Shown here one piece after another: positions 24,678 through 33,253 of a stretch of DNA of 64,000 bases. This stretch comes from Pelotalea chapellei (GTDB lineage Bacteria > Desulfobacterota > Desulfuromonadia > Geobacterales > Pseudopelobacteraceae), in the NCBI RefSeq assembly GCF_018531195.1, contig NZ_JAHDYS010000002.1:1-64000 (forward strand). The letters are read 5' to 3'. The position numbers were made by a program, and so were the translations under genes. The first letter of the stretch is position 1. Every line of letters starts with the position of its first letter. The notes under the pieces were generated by a model, which was given only the letters and a program-made list of their open reading frames with translations, ran no database searches and had not been told where the DNA came from.

Positions 24678-27600
24678 GCATGTACTCCTGTTCTGTTACC
24701 TGATGCGTATTCATTCATATATTCGGTCACTACCAGCCGGTTGATGGTGCGGGAAGCGTCCGGGTTGAGCTTGATGCTACGGCGATTTCGGAACTCGCCG
24801 ATGACCAGCGGCATCATCATCCGCTCAAAATAGCTTTCATTGGCCAGCAGCTGGGTGTTCTGCAGTACCTGGTCGTCGGCCTGCTGTTTGACGCCAGTGA
24901 GTGCTTCGAATATGCGGCGCTCGGATTCCGTGAGCAGGTGGTGCTCCAGCAGCCGCTTGTGAATGCGGGTGTATTTGACATCCCCCAGGTACTTGGCCCG
25001 CAGCTGGTTGTTCTGCCGGTTCAGCTCCTTGACCTGTTCGTGGATAGCGTTAAGCGCACCGATGTTGGCATTCATTTCTTCCTGTGTCACCTCATTAAGT
25101 TTCTTCATCTTGAACAACCGCTCCAGTTCTTCCTTCAAGGTGATAAACTTGGGGTCCTGCTGGTCAAAGTTGTCAGCAAGAGCCTCGCGGGTCTGTCGCA
25201 GGGTGCTCTTCAGCTTGTCGGCCAACACAAGCTCTTCTTCCCTGACCTTGGTAAACAGGAACAGTACTTCCTCCAAGGCGACATTGAGCAGATTTGTTGT
25301 GTCGGCGCAGTTTTCGATGATCTCCTTCAAGTTCAACAAGTCAAGGTGGTTGCTGGCTTCGCGGTAAAGCTGGTTGAGCTTCTGGAAATCGAGCTGTTGC
25401 AAGAATTCGTATTTGCCTTGCAGGCGAATCACGTTGTAGAGGCTGCGGGCATCGGCAAGGGCTTTCTTAAGGGCCAGCACCGTGGCGCGATCCTGAATCT
25501 GGCTGATCTGCTGCGAGAAGATCTCAGCATTTTCTATGTCAAAGCGAAATAGGATGTCCTTGATCTGCTCGATTTCCTGTGCAATCTCATCAGCAGACTT
25601 GAACAGGTGGGAGTAGTGCTCGAGCTCGTCACCCAGCTCGGCCTGTAACTCATCGAAATAGGCTTTGTTGGTAGCGTCGAACTCTTTGCGAATATCGGCA
25701 AAATCGACCACGTAGCCATAGCGGAAATCTTTATAAGGGCGGTTAACACGGGTCAATGCCTGGAGCAGGTTGTGTTTGCGGATTACCCGGCCCAGGTAGA
25801 GCTTTTTCAAGCGCTTGGCATCAAAACCGGTGAGCAGCATGTTGTAGACGAAGAGCAGGTCAATTGTGCCAGCCTTGAACTCCTCCACCCACTCTTTGCG
25901 TTCTTCTTTGCTGCCGATATCGTGCAGAATCAGCGCGGCTCTTTTTAGCTTGTTGGCCTGCTTATGCTGTGCCGCATAGGTCGGCGATGGATCGGCGGCT
26001 AGCGGCAGATCGGAATGATATCCATCGCTGGCTTGCGGGGTTAGCTCAATAACCTTTGCCGTATCGCGTTTCTGGAAAATTTCGAACATCTGCTTTGCCT
26101 GCTCGGAACTGTCACAGATAACCATGCCGCCGATGGAAGGGTTGTTCAGCGCTCCCCGGCTTTTTTCAAAATCTTTGATGATGTAATCAAGCATCGGCTC
26201 AACAAAGCGGGGATGGGCGTAAACAAGCTTTCTGTCGATGTCGCCCTGCTGAAGTTCCACGGCTGCCAAAGCTTCCTTCAGTGAAAGTTTATAGTTGGTG
26301 GCGATCTCCTCGCGGATCAGGCGCAGAGTGTAGCCGTCGGCGATGGAGGCGTTGTAGTAGTATTTGTGGATGTAATCGCCGAACAGAGCGCGGGAATTGT
26401 AGTCATCCCCCAACAACGGCGTGCCGGTTAGGCCAATCTTAATGGCGTTCTGGTCCGACTGGCTGAGATTGGCGAGAAAACTACCCTTTGGGTTGTAGCT
26501 GCGGTGAACCTCGTCGAGGAAGTAGACCCGCTGGATACTGACGTCGTAATCCTCTGTGCGAACCACATCCGGGTCATCCTGGAATTTCTGAATATTGACT
26601 ACGGTTATCTCAGGTCTGCCGGTGTGATTATGCAGCGCCTTGGTGGCCTTGATGTCACGGGCGAAGGCCTCGCGGGTGTCGATGGTGTAGACTGTCAGAC
26701 CTCGGCTGGAAAATTCGCGCTGCGCCTGAATCAGCAGGTCGATCCGATCTACAATGAAGTAGAATTTTGGGATGATGGCGCGTCGCTGAAAGTAATCGGT
26801 CAAAAAGCGCACGTTGTAGTAGGCCAGCGCGGTCTTGCCGCTCCCCTGAGTGTGCCAGATTATCCCTTTACGCACTCCGGCATCGAGTTTTCTTTCGATG
26901 GCTTTGGTGGCAAAGATCTGAGGGTACCGCATGACATGTTTGTGCAGTCCGTCGGCCTCGTTCACATAGGCCAAGGCATATTGCAGCAAAAACGAGAGAC
27001 GGTCGCGGCTGAACAGAGACGTGCACATCCGGTTGGTTGGGGTGTCGGGGGACTTATTGCTGAGAAACTCGGGGCTGTGCTTGATGATGTTCAGGTTGTT
27101 GTCGCGGAGAACTTCGTTTTCAACTGCGTCGTCCTCTCCAGACAGTAGGTCGGCCAAGTTAAGCTCTTCCTCTTCCCGGAAGTAGTTGAAGGTTGGTGCG
27201 TCATAGGACGGACTGGCGTAAAAAGCGCCCTCAATCGGCTGCGGCGAGCCGTCGTCATACTCCATGTTGTTGGAGAACACCATCAGTTGAGTGATATTTA
27301 TAAAACGGCGAAAACGGGGATTCCGGCAGCGCGTGATAATACGGTTACGTTCGGCCAAAATACCTTCTCGGTTGTTGGGCTTTTTGACCTCGATGAAAAC
27401 GAGCGGCATACCATTAATGAGCAAAGTGATATCCGGTCGGAACTCATCATCCCCGTTTTTACAGGTCAGCTCGGTGACCACATGAAAGCTGTTGTTGGAA
27501 AAGTCGGTAAAATCGAGCAGCTTAATACCTGAACGTTCGGTCATCCTTTCGTAAAAGGCTTTGCCCAGATCTTCGTTATCCAACAACAAGTTGACATCTG

Positions 27601-27790
27601 CCTGTAATCGTTCGATGCCCTCACAGTCAATGCCGGGGTTAATCTTGGCGATGGCCTCGCGAAACAGGTCAGGAAAGATATTGGTCTCTTCATCCCATTT
27701 GGCGTACTTGAGAGAGATATATTGGTAACCAAGCCTGACCAGATGCAGCATGCAAGGGATTTTAACGCGAGAGTCTTCTGTAAATTTCAT
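24671..27790 (-). CDS. hsdR: Type I restriction system endonuclease/translocase HsdR
   Basis: A 1039-residue motor and nuclease subunit. The N-terminal nuclease domain has the PD-ExK core PDITLLINGMPLVFIEVKKP near residue 125. The helicase domain has Walker A TQGSGKTALAYYNVRFL near residue 315 and the DExH box FLDEVHRSYNP near residue 425, followed by motifs GLTGTPLLGDD and, later, QALTRVNRPY (motif VI region). The C-terminus is a long helical part. It is first of the operon hsdR-hsdM-hsdS; ATG 27790 follows GAGGG. Length and motifs are normal, with no frameshift. Confidence 0.96.
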   Translation of the reverse strand: MKFTEDSRVKIPCMLHLVRLGYQYISLKYAKWDEETNIFPDLFREAIAKINPGIDCEGIERLQADVNLLLDNEDLGKAFYERMTERSGIKLLDFTDFSNNSFHVVTELTCKNGDDEFRPDITLLINGMPLVFIEVKKPNNREGILAERNRIITRCRNPRFRRFINITQLMVFSNNMEYDDGSPQPIEGAFYASPSYDAPTFNYFREEEELNLADLLSGEDDAVENEVLRDNNLNIIKHSPEFLSNKSPDTPTNRMCTSLFSRDRLSFLLQYALAYVNEADGLHKHVMRYPQIFATKAIERKLDAGVRKGIIWHTQGSGKTALAYYNVRFLTDYFQRRAIIPKFYFIVDRIDLLIQAQREFSSRGLTVYTIDTREAFARDIKATKALHNHTGRPEITVVNIQKFQDDPDVVRTEDYDVSIQRVYFLDEVHRSYNPKGSFLANLSQSDQNAIKIGLTGTPLLGDDYNSRALFGDYIHKYYYNASIADGYTLRLIREEIATNYKLSLKEALAAVELQQGDIDRKLVYAHPRFVEPMLDYIIKDFEKSRGALNNPSIGGMVICDSSEQAKQMFEIFQKRDTAKVIELTPQASDGYHSDLPLAADPSPTYAAQHKQANKLKRAALILHDIGSKEERKEWVEEFKAGTIDLLFVYNMLLTGFDAKRLKKLYLGRVIRKHNLLQALTRVNRPYKDFRYGYVVDFADIRKEFDATNKAYFDELQAELGDELEHYSHLFKSADEIAQEIEQIKDILFRFDIENAEIFSQQISQIQDRATVLALKKALADARSLYNVIRLQGKYEFLQQLDFQKLNQLYREASNHLDLLNLKEIIENCADTTNLLNVALEEVLFLFTKVREEELVLADKLKSTLRQTREALADNFDQQDPKFITLKEELERLFKMKKLNEVTQEEMNANIGALNAIHEQVKELNRQNNQLRAKYLGDVKYTRIHKRLLEHHLLTESERRIFEALTGVKQQADDQVLQNTQLLANESYFERMMMPLVIGEFRNRRSIKLNPDASRTINRLVVTEYMNEYASGNRTGVHAW

Positions 27791-27891
27791 TTGCCCTCAA
27801 TTTTCAACCCTGGAGAAAATCAGTAGGTTACCCTCATAGATACATCAAGGGGGAAGATAAAAGTGAGCGTCCCCGAACACAACCCAAATAA

Positions 27892-27923
27892 AAAGCCTGC
27901 CCTCAATATAAAAGGCAGGCTTT
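27892..27923. terminator. Hairpin AAAGCCTGCC / GGCAGGCTTT
   Basis: A perfect ten-base stem with a twelve-base AT-rich loop. It has a run of A on one side and TTT on the other and could end transcripts in either direction. It lies upstream of hsdR and may insulate the island. Confidence 0.65.
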
Positions 27924-27949
27924 GTCGTTAATGCCACTTCGACAGCCCC

Positions 27950-28060
27950 ACCATCCCCTCTTACTATCTCACCCCTTTGGGAGAAAGTATTCTTTTCCCT
28001 CTCCTTCTGGAGAGGTGGCCAAAGGCCGGATGAAGGGGACTGGAAGCTTTGTGCCATCAG
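27950..28060. repeat. Dispersed intergenic repeat, CCTCTCC/GGAGAGG type
   Basis: The segment contains CCCTCTCCTTCTGGAGAGG and GGCCAAAGGCCGGATGAAGG, a pattern seen widely as an intergenic repeat in proteobacterial genomes (the GGCCGGATGAGGG type). It is related in style, but not identical, to the C-rich element at 11934-12008. Confidence 0.55.
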
Positions 28061-28200
28061 GTTTCCCTGACTTTACCTTTTCGGTGACCATCTAAATATG
28101 AGAGTGAACTGGGCGGGACTATACCCCTAATGAAGTAAGGAGGTCAAACAGGGAATCATTAAAAAAGAACGCTTTGATTGCAAGCAGTCGGGCTTAAGAC

Positions 28201-28240
28201 GTAGAAAGGCCGCTTCCTCACCAGGGAGCAGCCTTTCTAC
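28201..28240 (-). terminator. Terminator-like hairpin after the dicarboxylate carrier gene
   Basis: GTAGAAAGGC pairs with GCCTTTCTAC, with three further pairs near the loop. It lies about 30 bases past the stop of the carrier gene. There is no T run longer than three, so the strength is uncertain. Confidence 0.65.
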
Positions 28241-28269
28241 ATGTTGATGCTATAGAGTTTAGCCTGCTT

Positions 28270-29598
28270 TTAGAAGATAAGCCTCGAAATCCCATATGCC
28301 ACCACCGTCGATACGCTGACACCGATCAGACCAGGAATCATGAAACTGTGGTTGAGCAGGTATTTTCCGATGCGCGTTGTGCCGGTGCGGTCCATGTTGA
28401 TGGCGGCCAGGTCACTTGGGTAGAAAGCGAAGAAGAAGTAGGCGTAGCTGGCAGGCATCAGGCCGAGCAGCAGCGGAATCGGCAACCCCAGAGCGAGACC
28501 CAGGGGAAGGGTGATGGCCAGAGTCGCGGCCTGGCTTTTTACAAAAGCCGAGATGCAGAAGGTGGCAATGGCAAAGGTCCAGGGAGCAATTTTGACCATG
28601 ATGCCGATGTTGTCGATGAGGAATTTCTTGTTCGCGGAGATGAAGGTATCACTCATCCAGGCGATGCCGAAGATGGATACAACCGCGATCATTCCGGCGA
28701 TGAACACGCTGGAGTGGGCGATATCCTTGGCTTTGACGTCAGCAGTGAACATGATGAACGCGCCATAGGCAAGCATGACGAACTGGACAACCGTGGTCAT
28801 TGCAATCGGCTTTTTGTCAGCCCCCATCGGCAGCAGTTCAGGGAAACTGGCCAGCAAAATAATCGATCCGACACCGGCGAAGAACAGAGCAACGGAGATC
28901 TTTGCTGTAGTGGAAATTTTCTTGTCCAGTGTGGTCACATCAGCATCAAGAGCTTTTTTGAAATCCGGGTCCTGAAGGCGGGCCTGAAACTCCGGATCCT
29001 TATCCAGATCCTTGCCGCGGTTGAAGCTCCATGCTGCTGCAGCCAGCACTCCAAGTACCCCGGCCGGCATGGTCACGGAGATGATATCGATCAGAGTCAC
29101 ATGATATCCCGCCTTAGCTGCAAAGCCGAGGAAGAAGGTGACCGCTGCTGCAACCGGGCTTGCTGTGATACCCATCTGGGAGGCGACACTGGAAATGGCC
29201 ATGGGGCGCTCGGGACGGATTTTGGTCTTAAGTGCCACGTCCGAAATTACCGGCAGCAGCGCATAGACAGCGTGGCCGGTTCCGCAGCAGACCGTCAGAA
29301 AGAAGGTCGAAAGCGGTGCCAGGATGGTCACGTATTTGGGGTGAGCGCGCAGCATTTTTTCGGTCAACTGCACCAGGTAATCGAGGCCGCCGGCCACCTG
29401 CAGAGTGGCTGAGGCGGTCACCACCGCCAGGATAATCAGCATGACTGCGATAGGCGGTTCGGAGGGAGGGCTGCGGAAGCCTAACACCAACAGTGAAACG
29501 CCGAGGCCGCCGATCATGCCGAGAGCAACGCCCCCCCTGCGAATGCCGATCAGAACGGCACCCAATACGAGTATGAATTGAATCCAGAACATTGCCAT
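28270..29598 (-). CDS. Anaerobic C4-dicarboxylate carrier (DcuA/DcuB family)
   Basis: A membrane carrier of 442 residues with about ten to twelve hydrophobic segments. The family signature is strong: MFWIQFILVLGAVLIGIRRGG at the start, PPIAVMLIILAVVTASATLQ, AGGLDYLVQL, and the helix STFFLTVCCGTGHAVYALLP. These carriers exchange fumarate, succinate, malate or aspartate in anaerobes. The longer frame is rejected because ATG 29598 has GGAGGACGTC immediately upstream. It has its own candidate sigma-54 promoter and lies downstream of the NtrC-type regulator and its kinase, so C4-dicarboxylate or redox control is likely. The exact substrate is inferred. Confidence 0.92.
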   Translation of the reverse strand: MAMFWIQFILVLGAVLIGIRRGGVALGMIGGLGVSLLVLGFRSPPSEPPIAVMLIILAVVTASATLQVAGGLDYLVQLTEKMLRAHPKYVTILAPLSTFFLTVCCGTGHAVYALLPVISDVALKTKIRPERPMAISSVASQMGITASPVAAAVTFFLGFAAKAGYHVTLIDIISVTMPAGVLGVLAAAAWSFNRGKDLDKDPEFQARLQDPDFKKALDADVTTLDKKISTTAKISVALFFAGVGSIILLASFPELLPMGADKKPIAMTTVVQFVMLAYGAFIMFTADVKAKDIAHSSVFIAGMIAVVSIFGIAWMSDTFISANKKFLIDNIGIMVKIAPWTFAIATFCISAFVKSQAATLAITLPLGLALGLPIPLLLGLMPASYAYFFFAFYPSDLAAINMDRTGTTRIGKYLLNHSFMIPGLIGVSVSTVVAYGISRLIF

Positions 29599-29664
29599 GA
29601 CGTCCTCCACTTTGAAAACTGAGATTGGCGAACCGCTGACGGCCGCTCCTTCTGTTCTCATGAG

Positions 29665-29680
29665 AGCATGGACAATGCCA
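29665..29680 (-). promoter_or_regulatory. Sigma-54 promoter of the dicarboxylate carrier
   Basis: Read on the minus strand: TTGGCAT, four bases, CATGCT. The -24 GG and -12 GC doublets have the exact ten-base separation of the sigma-54 consensus TGGCAC-N5-TTGC. Transcription would start about 55 bases before the ATG. Two matching dyads lie 60-190 bases further upstream. Confidence 0.75.
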
Positions 29681-29742
29681 ATGCGCTTAATTTGCACAAG
29701 CTGTCGAATTTATAGCTTTTTCAGAAACAAGCACAAAAGAAA

Positions 29743-29767
29743 CCCCCATAACCGGAAGTTATGGGGG
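29743..29767. promoter_or_regulatory. Enhancer-like dyad, proximal
   Basis: CCCCCATAAC, five bases, GTTATGGGGG is a perfect ten-base dyad. With the site at 29836-29855 it shares ATAAC-N5-GTTAT and the outer G run. Its position, about 65-90 bases upstream of the sigma-54 promoter, suits an NtrC-type activator. Confidence 0.7.
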
Positions 29768-29825
29768 CAGAGGTCTGACTGCCGGCAAACCTGAATTCAA
29801 AAGGTTTACTGCAGATATGATCAAT

Positions 29826-29855
29826 GGTTATGACTATAACCGCTGGTTATGGGGG
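29826..29855. promoter_or_regulatory. Enhancer-like dyad, distal
   Basis: Contains ATAACC, three bases, GGTTAT (29836-29850) followed by GGGGG, and an overlapping outward pair GGTTAT-N4-ATAACC (29826-29841). It is the second copy of the ATAAC-N5-GTTAT dyad, about 93 bases from the first, which is about nine helical turns. It lies between the regulator's stop codon and the promoter of the carrier gene. Confidence 0.65.
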
Positions 29856-29897
29856 TTTGATAAGGCGTGAAAAATGGATGTATCGGGGAAAGAGTTT

Positions 29898-31313
29898 TCA
29901 TTCCTTAAGCAGCTTCAAGCGTTTGGAAAGCGCCGGCTGGGAAATGCCCAGCAGTCGCGCGGCCAGAGTCTGATTGCCGCTGGCCCGCTCCATGGCTTCC
30001 ATTACCAGGAAAGCCGCAGCATCGGTGAAAGTGGGAAGTTCGTCAAACCCGGCGAACGGATTTTGACGGGTTGCTCCGCCAGCAGGGGTACTGCACTGGT
30101 ACTGCAGACGCTCGATGCTTTGGATAAAGGAATCCATCGAAAGCATCCGATCACGATGAACGCTTACGGCATCAAAGACCATGGCTTTAAGCTCCCTAAT
30201 ATTGCCGGGGAAACAGTAGGTCGCGAGGTACTGCGCCAGGCCTTTGGGATGAGTCGGTTTTTTCTTGCCTAGCGTTTGGGCCGCTTCTGCCAGAAAATGT
30301 TCGAGCAGCAGGGGGATGTCACCAGTTCGCTCCCGCAGCGGCGGGATGTGCACCCGATGGGTGCGCAGACGGAAATACAGATCCCGGCGGAATGCACCGC
30401 TCCCCTCTTTCTCCGCGAGGTTCTGGTGGGTCGCAACAATGATGCGAGCCTTGAGGCTTTTGGGTAGATCGCTTCCCAGCGGGAAGTATTCCCCCTCCTG
30501 CAGCAGACGCAAAAGCTTGACCTGGGAGGGGATGCTCAAGTCGCCGATTTCATCCAGAAACAACGTGCCGCCAGCCGCCTCCTCGATCATGCCGCGCCGA
30601 ACCTGTTCAGCCCCTGTAAAGGCGCCTCGCACATGCCCGAAGAGGGTGTCGCTGAACACCGTATCATCAAGGCCTGCCACATTGACCGTGACCAGCTTGC
30701 CGCGACAACCGCTCAGGATGTGGGCGGCCCGGGCAACCAACTCCTTGCCGACACCACTCTCACCGGTGATCAGCAGCGGTTGCGGACTTTTGGCCACAGC
30801 CTCCACGTAGGAAAAGATATCCAACATCGCCCTGTCAGCGGTAACAATGCTGGAGAACGCCTCGGGATGACGCAGCTCCCGAGATACCAGCCGACCGGCA
30901 AGTTCCTGGTACTCCCGCCGCATCTCAACCATTCTTACCGCTCTGAGCACGCTCCCTACAATGCGATCCTCTTCATCGGTCTTGATGCAGTAATCAAAGG
31001 CGCCCAGCTTCATGCAACGTACAACCGTCTCCACCTGATTCAGGCCGCTGACAACGATAACCGCCACCTCCGGATGCCGCTCTGCAATTCGTTCGAGCAG
31101 TTGCTCTCCAGAAACGTGCGGCATGGTCAGGTCAAGCATGACCACACCGGTCGAAACTTTTTCAAGAATATCCATTACCTGAAGGCTGTCGCTGCAAGTC
31201 AGGATGTTGCTGATGCGACCGCGGGACTCAAGTGTCAAAGCCAGAGAACTGAGCCAGTCAGGTTCATCATCTACCAGCAGAACCGGAAAATTTGGATATA
31301 TGGCATCACTCAC
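29898..31313 (-). CDS. NtrC-family sigma-54 response regulator
   Basis: A 471-residue activator: receiver (VLLVDDEPDW, phospho-acceptor in VVMLDLTMP near residue 60), AAA+ domain with Walker A GESGVGKE, GAFTGAEQ contact loop and FLDEIGDLS, and a C-terminal Fis-like helix-turn-helix (AARLLGISQPALSKRLKLL). The longest frame runs back into the kinase gene; GTG 31313, eight bases inside the kinase 3' end, gives a normal receiver start and follows AGAGGA. The overlap implies translational coupling with the kinase. Likely target: the downstream carrier promoter with two dyads. Confidence 0.93.
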   Translation of the reverse strand: MSDAIYPNFPVLLVDDEPDWLSSLALTLESRGRISNILTCSDSLQVMDILEKVSTGVVMLDLTMPHVSGEQLLERIAERHPEVAVIVVSGLNQVETVVRCMKLGAFDYCIKTDEEDRIVGSVLRAVRMVEMRREYQELAGRLVSRELRHPEAFSSIVTADRAMLDIFSYVEAVAKSPQPLLITGESGVGKELVARAAHILSGCRGKLVTVNVAGLDDTVFSDTLFGHVRGAFTGAEQVRRGMIEEAAGGTLFLDEIGDLSIPSQVKLLRLLQEGEYFPLGSDLPKSLKARIIVATHQNLAEKEGSGAFRRDLYFRLRTHRVHIPPLRERTGDIPLLLEHFLAEAAQTLGKKKPTHPKGLAQYLATYCFPGNIRELKAMVFDAVSVHRDRMLSMDSFIQSIERLQYQCSTPAGGATRQNPFAGFDELPTFTDAAAFLVMEAMERASGNQTLAARLLGISQPALSKRLKLLKE

Positions 31314-33081
31314 GGGATGTATCCTCTCTGTATTCCGGCAGTGTAAGAGTAACCGTAGTTCCGCTGCCGGGGATCGATTCAAAATTCATCGTACCGCCGT
31401 GTTCCTTGACAATCCCCGCGGAAACCGACAGTCCAAGGCCGGTACCCCCCTGGTCCCGTTTGGTGGTGAAGAAGGGGTCGGTGAGTCGGGAGATGTTTTC
31501 CGGACTGATGCCGCTTCCTTCATCAGTAAGGGTAAGCACAACTTTTCCGGAATCAGCATCATAGCCCGTGGTTAACTGTATGCCTCGGCCGGTATCCGGC
31601 AGCGCCTGGCAAGCGTTGAGAACCAAGTTGACCAGCACCTGTTCAATACGTTGAACATTTCCACGAACTGGAGGCAGAGGAGTGTATCTGGCATTGAAGC
31701 GTGTTGTGGCCTTGCGGATGGAAGGCTCCACCAGCCGCACGGCAGCCTGGGCCACTGCATTCAGATCAACCGTTTCATTACCGGCAGAATCATCTCGCCG
31801 GGCAAAGTCCTTGAGATCATCCACAATGCGTTTGATCCGCTTGCCGGCATCGTGCAGTTTGTCAAGACTGCGCGGCACCTCTTCCCGCATCCGCGAATAA
31901 GGCAGGCCACCACAGCTGAAATCGCCATTCTCACGATAATATTGTTCCAGAACCTTGGAAGCGTCAGCATGAAACCTCTTCAGAATCGGCACCTCCAACA
32001 GAATCAACCCCGTTGGGTTATTGATTTCGTGGGCCACTCCGGAGACAAGTATCCCGAGGGCCGCCATCTTGTCTGCCTGGATCAGTTGCTGCTGGTTAAG
32101 CAGCAATTCCTCTTCGGCATGTCGCCGCTCAGTGATCTCCCGCGTCAGATCAGCAGTACGCCTGGTAACCTGACCGTGCAGGGTACGCGACCAGAGAGCA
32201 AAACCTCCCAATAGCACCACCAGCGGAATTACCACCACCGCAGCATATTTGGCAAGAACACGCGGAGTGATTTGATTCGGCTCCAGCACCCCCAGCCATT
32301 TGTTGTAGATGACCTCATACTGGCCGGTTTTTTTCAGAATCGCCAATCCTTCATTGAAACGGGAGAGCAACTCCTCATTGCCTTTGTCCACAGCATAACA
32401 GTAACGGTGGCTGGCAACATTACGTATCGCCGGCAGCAGATTGGTAAGCTTGAGCTCACGCATGATGTACATGCCGGGCACAATCGCGACCACCGCATAA
32501 TCGGTTTTGCCGGCAGCCAGCTGACGCATGGCCTCTGCCGGCGTTTCGGTCAGGATCAGCCGGGCCCCGAGCCCTTGGTGCACCAGGTAATCATGCATGA
32601 TACCGCCGCGGTGAACTGCCACACTCCTCCCCCGCAACTCTTCCAGTGAATTTATCAAGGGAGAGTCGCGACGGGCAAAAACCGCATGGTTGACAACCGT
32701 ATGAGGCAGAGAAAAGTCAACTTCCTTTGTCCGCTCCTCTGACCATGACATGCCCTGAAGCACGTCCACCTTGCGGCTCTGCAGTGCATCACGCATCTCC
32801 GACCAGCTACCCAGGCGGAATTCGACCTTAAAACCCATCACTTCCGCAATTGCTTTGGTCAGTTCCACATTATAGCCGGCCGGCTGGCCGTCTTTATCGA
32901 TAAATTCATAGGGAGGGTAATCACGGTCGCCCCCCACGATAATAGCGGATCTGGCCATATCCGGCCCGGCAAAGGACTGCACGGGAAACAGCAAGAGAGC
33001 CAGCCAGAACAACAGGGAAATTGGATGAAATCGGGCTGAAGCAGATTGGTGAGGTATGGACGACATAAGGAAACTGGCCAT
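31306..33081 (-). CDS. Sensor histidine kinase with periplasmic binding-protein domain
   Basis: A 591-residue membrane kinase. Signal or TM1 at about 14-34 (PISLLFWLALLLFPVQSFA), then a periplasmic SBP_bac_3-type domain at about 45-270 (GGDRDYPPYEFIDKDGQPAGYNVEL, later GMSWSEERTKEVDFS), TM2 at about 281-301 (YAAVVVIPLVVLLGGFALW), a HisKA helix with His in VSGVAHEINNPTG, and an HATPase domain with NACQAL, DEGSGI and GGTGLGLS. The binding-protein domain is of the amino-acid or organic-acid type, so a small molecule in the periplasm is the likely signal. ATG 33081 is chosen because it follows GGCAGG and starts directly before the signal segment; a 50-residue longer frame exists. It sits 172 bases after the CbcL-like gene, across a terminator. 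Confidence 0.9.
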   Translation of the reverse strand: MASFLMSSIPHQSASARFHPISLLFWLALLLFPVQSFAGPDMARSAIIVGGDRDYPPYEFIDKDGQPAGYNVELTKAIAEVMGFKVEFRLGSWSEMRDALQSRKVDVLQGMSWSEERTKEVDFSLPHTVVNHAVFARRDSPLINSLEELRGRSVAVHRGGIMHDYLVHQGLGARLILTETPAEAMRQLAAGKTDYAVVAIVPGMYIMRELKLTNLLPAIRNVASHRYCYAVDKGNEELLSRFNEGLAILKKTGQYEVIYNKWLGVLEPNQITPRVLAKYAAVVVIPLVVLLGGFALWSRTLHGQVTRRTADLTREITERRHAEEELLLNQQQLIQADKMAALGILVSGVAHEINNPTGLILLEVPILKRFHADASKVLEQYYRENGDFSCGGLPYSRMREEVPRSLDKLHDAGKRIKRIVDDLKDFARRDDSAGNETVDLNAVAQAAVRLVEPSIRKATTRFNARYTPLPPVRGNVQRIEQVLVNLVLNACQALPDTGRGIQLTTGYDADSGKVVLTLTDEGSGISPENISRLTDPFFTTKRDQGGTGLGLSVSAGIVKEHGGTMNFESIPGSGTTVTLTLPEYREDTSRE

Positions 33082-33202
33082 TGAGAAGCCTGCCTTTCCA
33101 CATCGTAGACTGGATGCTGAGGAAGAGCCTGAAGAGTATTTAGAATAGCACAGCGAGAGGTCAATCACCGGCAGGAAAATAATACAGGAATCTCCCGGGC
33201 AC

Positions 33203-33229
33203 AAAAAAAGGGGGGCAAATAGCCCCCCT
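33203..33229 (-). terminator. Rho-independent terminator after the CbcL-like cytochrome gene
   Basis: On the minus strand AGGGGGGCTATTTGCCCCCC is followed by seven T bases: a six-base GC stem. It separates the cytochrome gene from the kinase gene, which therefore probably has its own promoter. Confidence 0.9.
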
Positions 33230-33253
33230 CTCATTACTCAACAAATTCAGGGA

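Larger units (their letters stand above)
27791..28269. other. Gene-free interval holding two hairpins and a dispersed repeat
   Basis: No coding frame is convincing in these 479 bases. They hold a terminator-like hairpin (27892-27923), a repeat-like segment (about 27950-28060) and a strong hairpin (28201-28240). The segment around 28094-28200 has no recognisable feature. The promoter of hsdR must lie at the left edge, near 27791-27890, but no clear hexamers were fixed. Confidence 0.6.

Noticed and set aside
29598-29697. Longer dicarboxylate-carrier start
   Set aside because: The extra 33 residues have no ribosome site and would overlap the sigma-54 promoter; GGAGGACGTC precedes the ATG at 29598.
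33081-33234. Longer start for the binding-protein kinase
   Set aside because: Extra residues include part of the terminator region of the cytochrome gene and no ribosome site.
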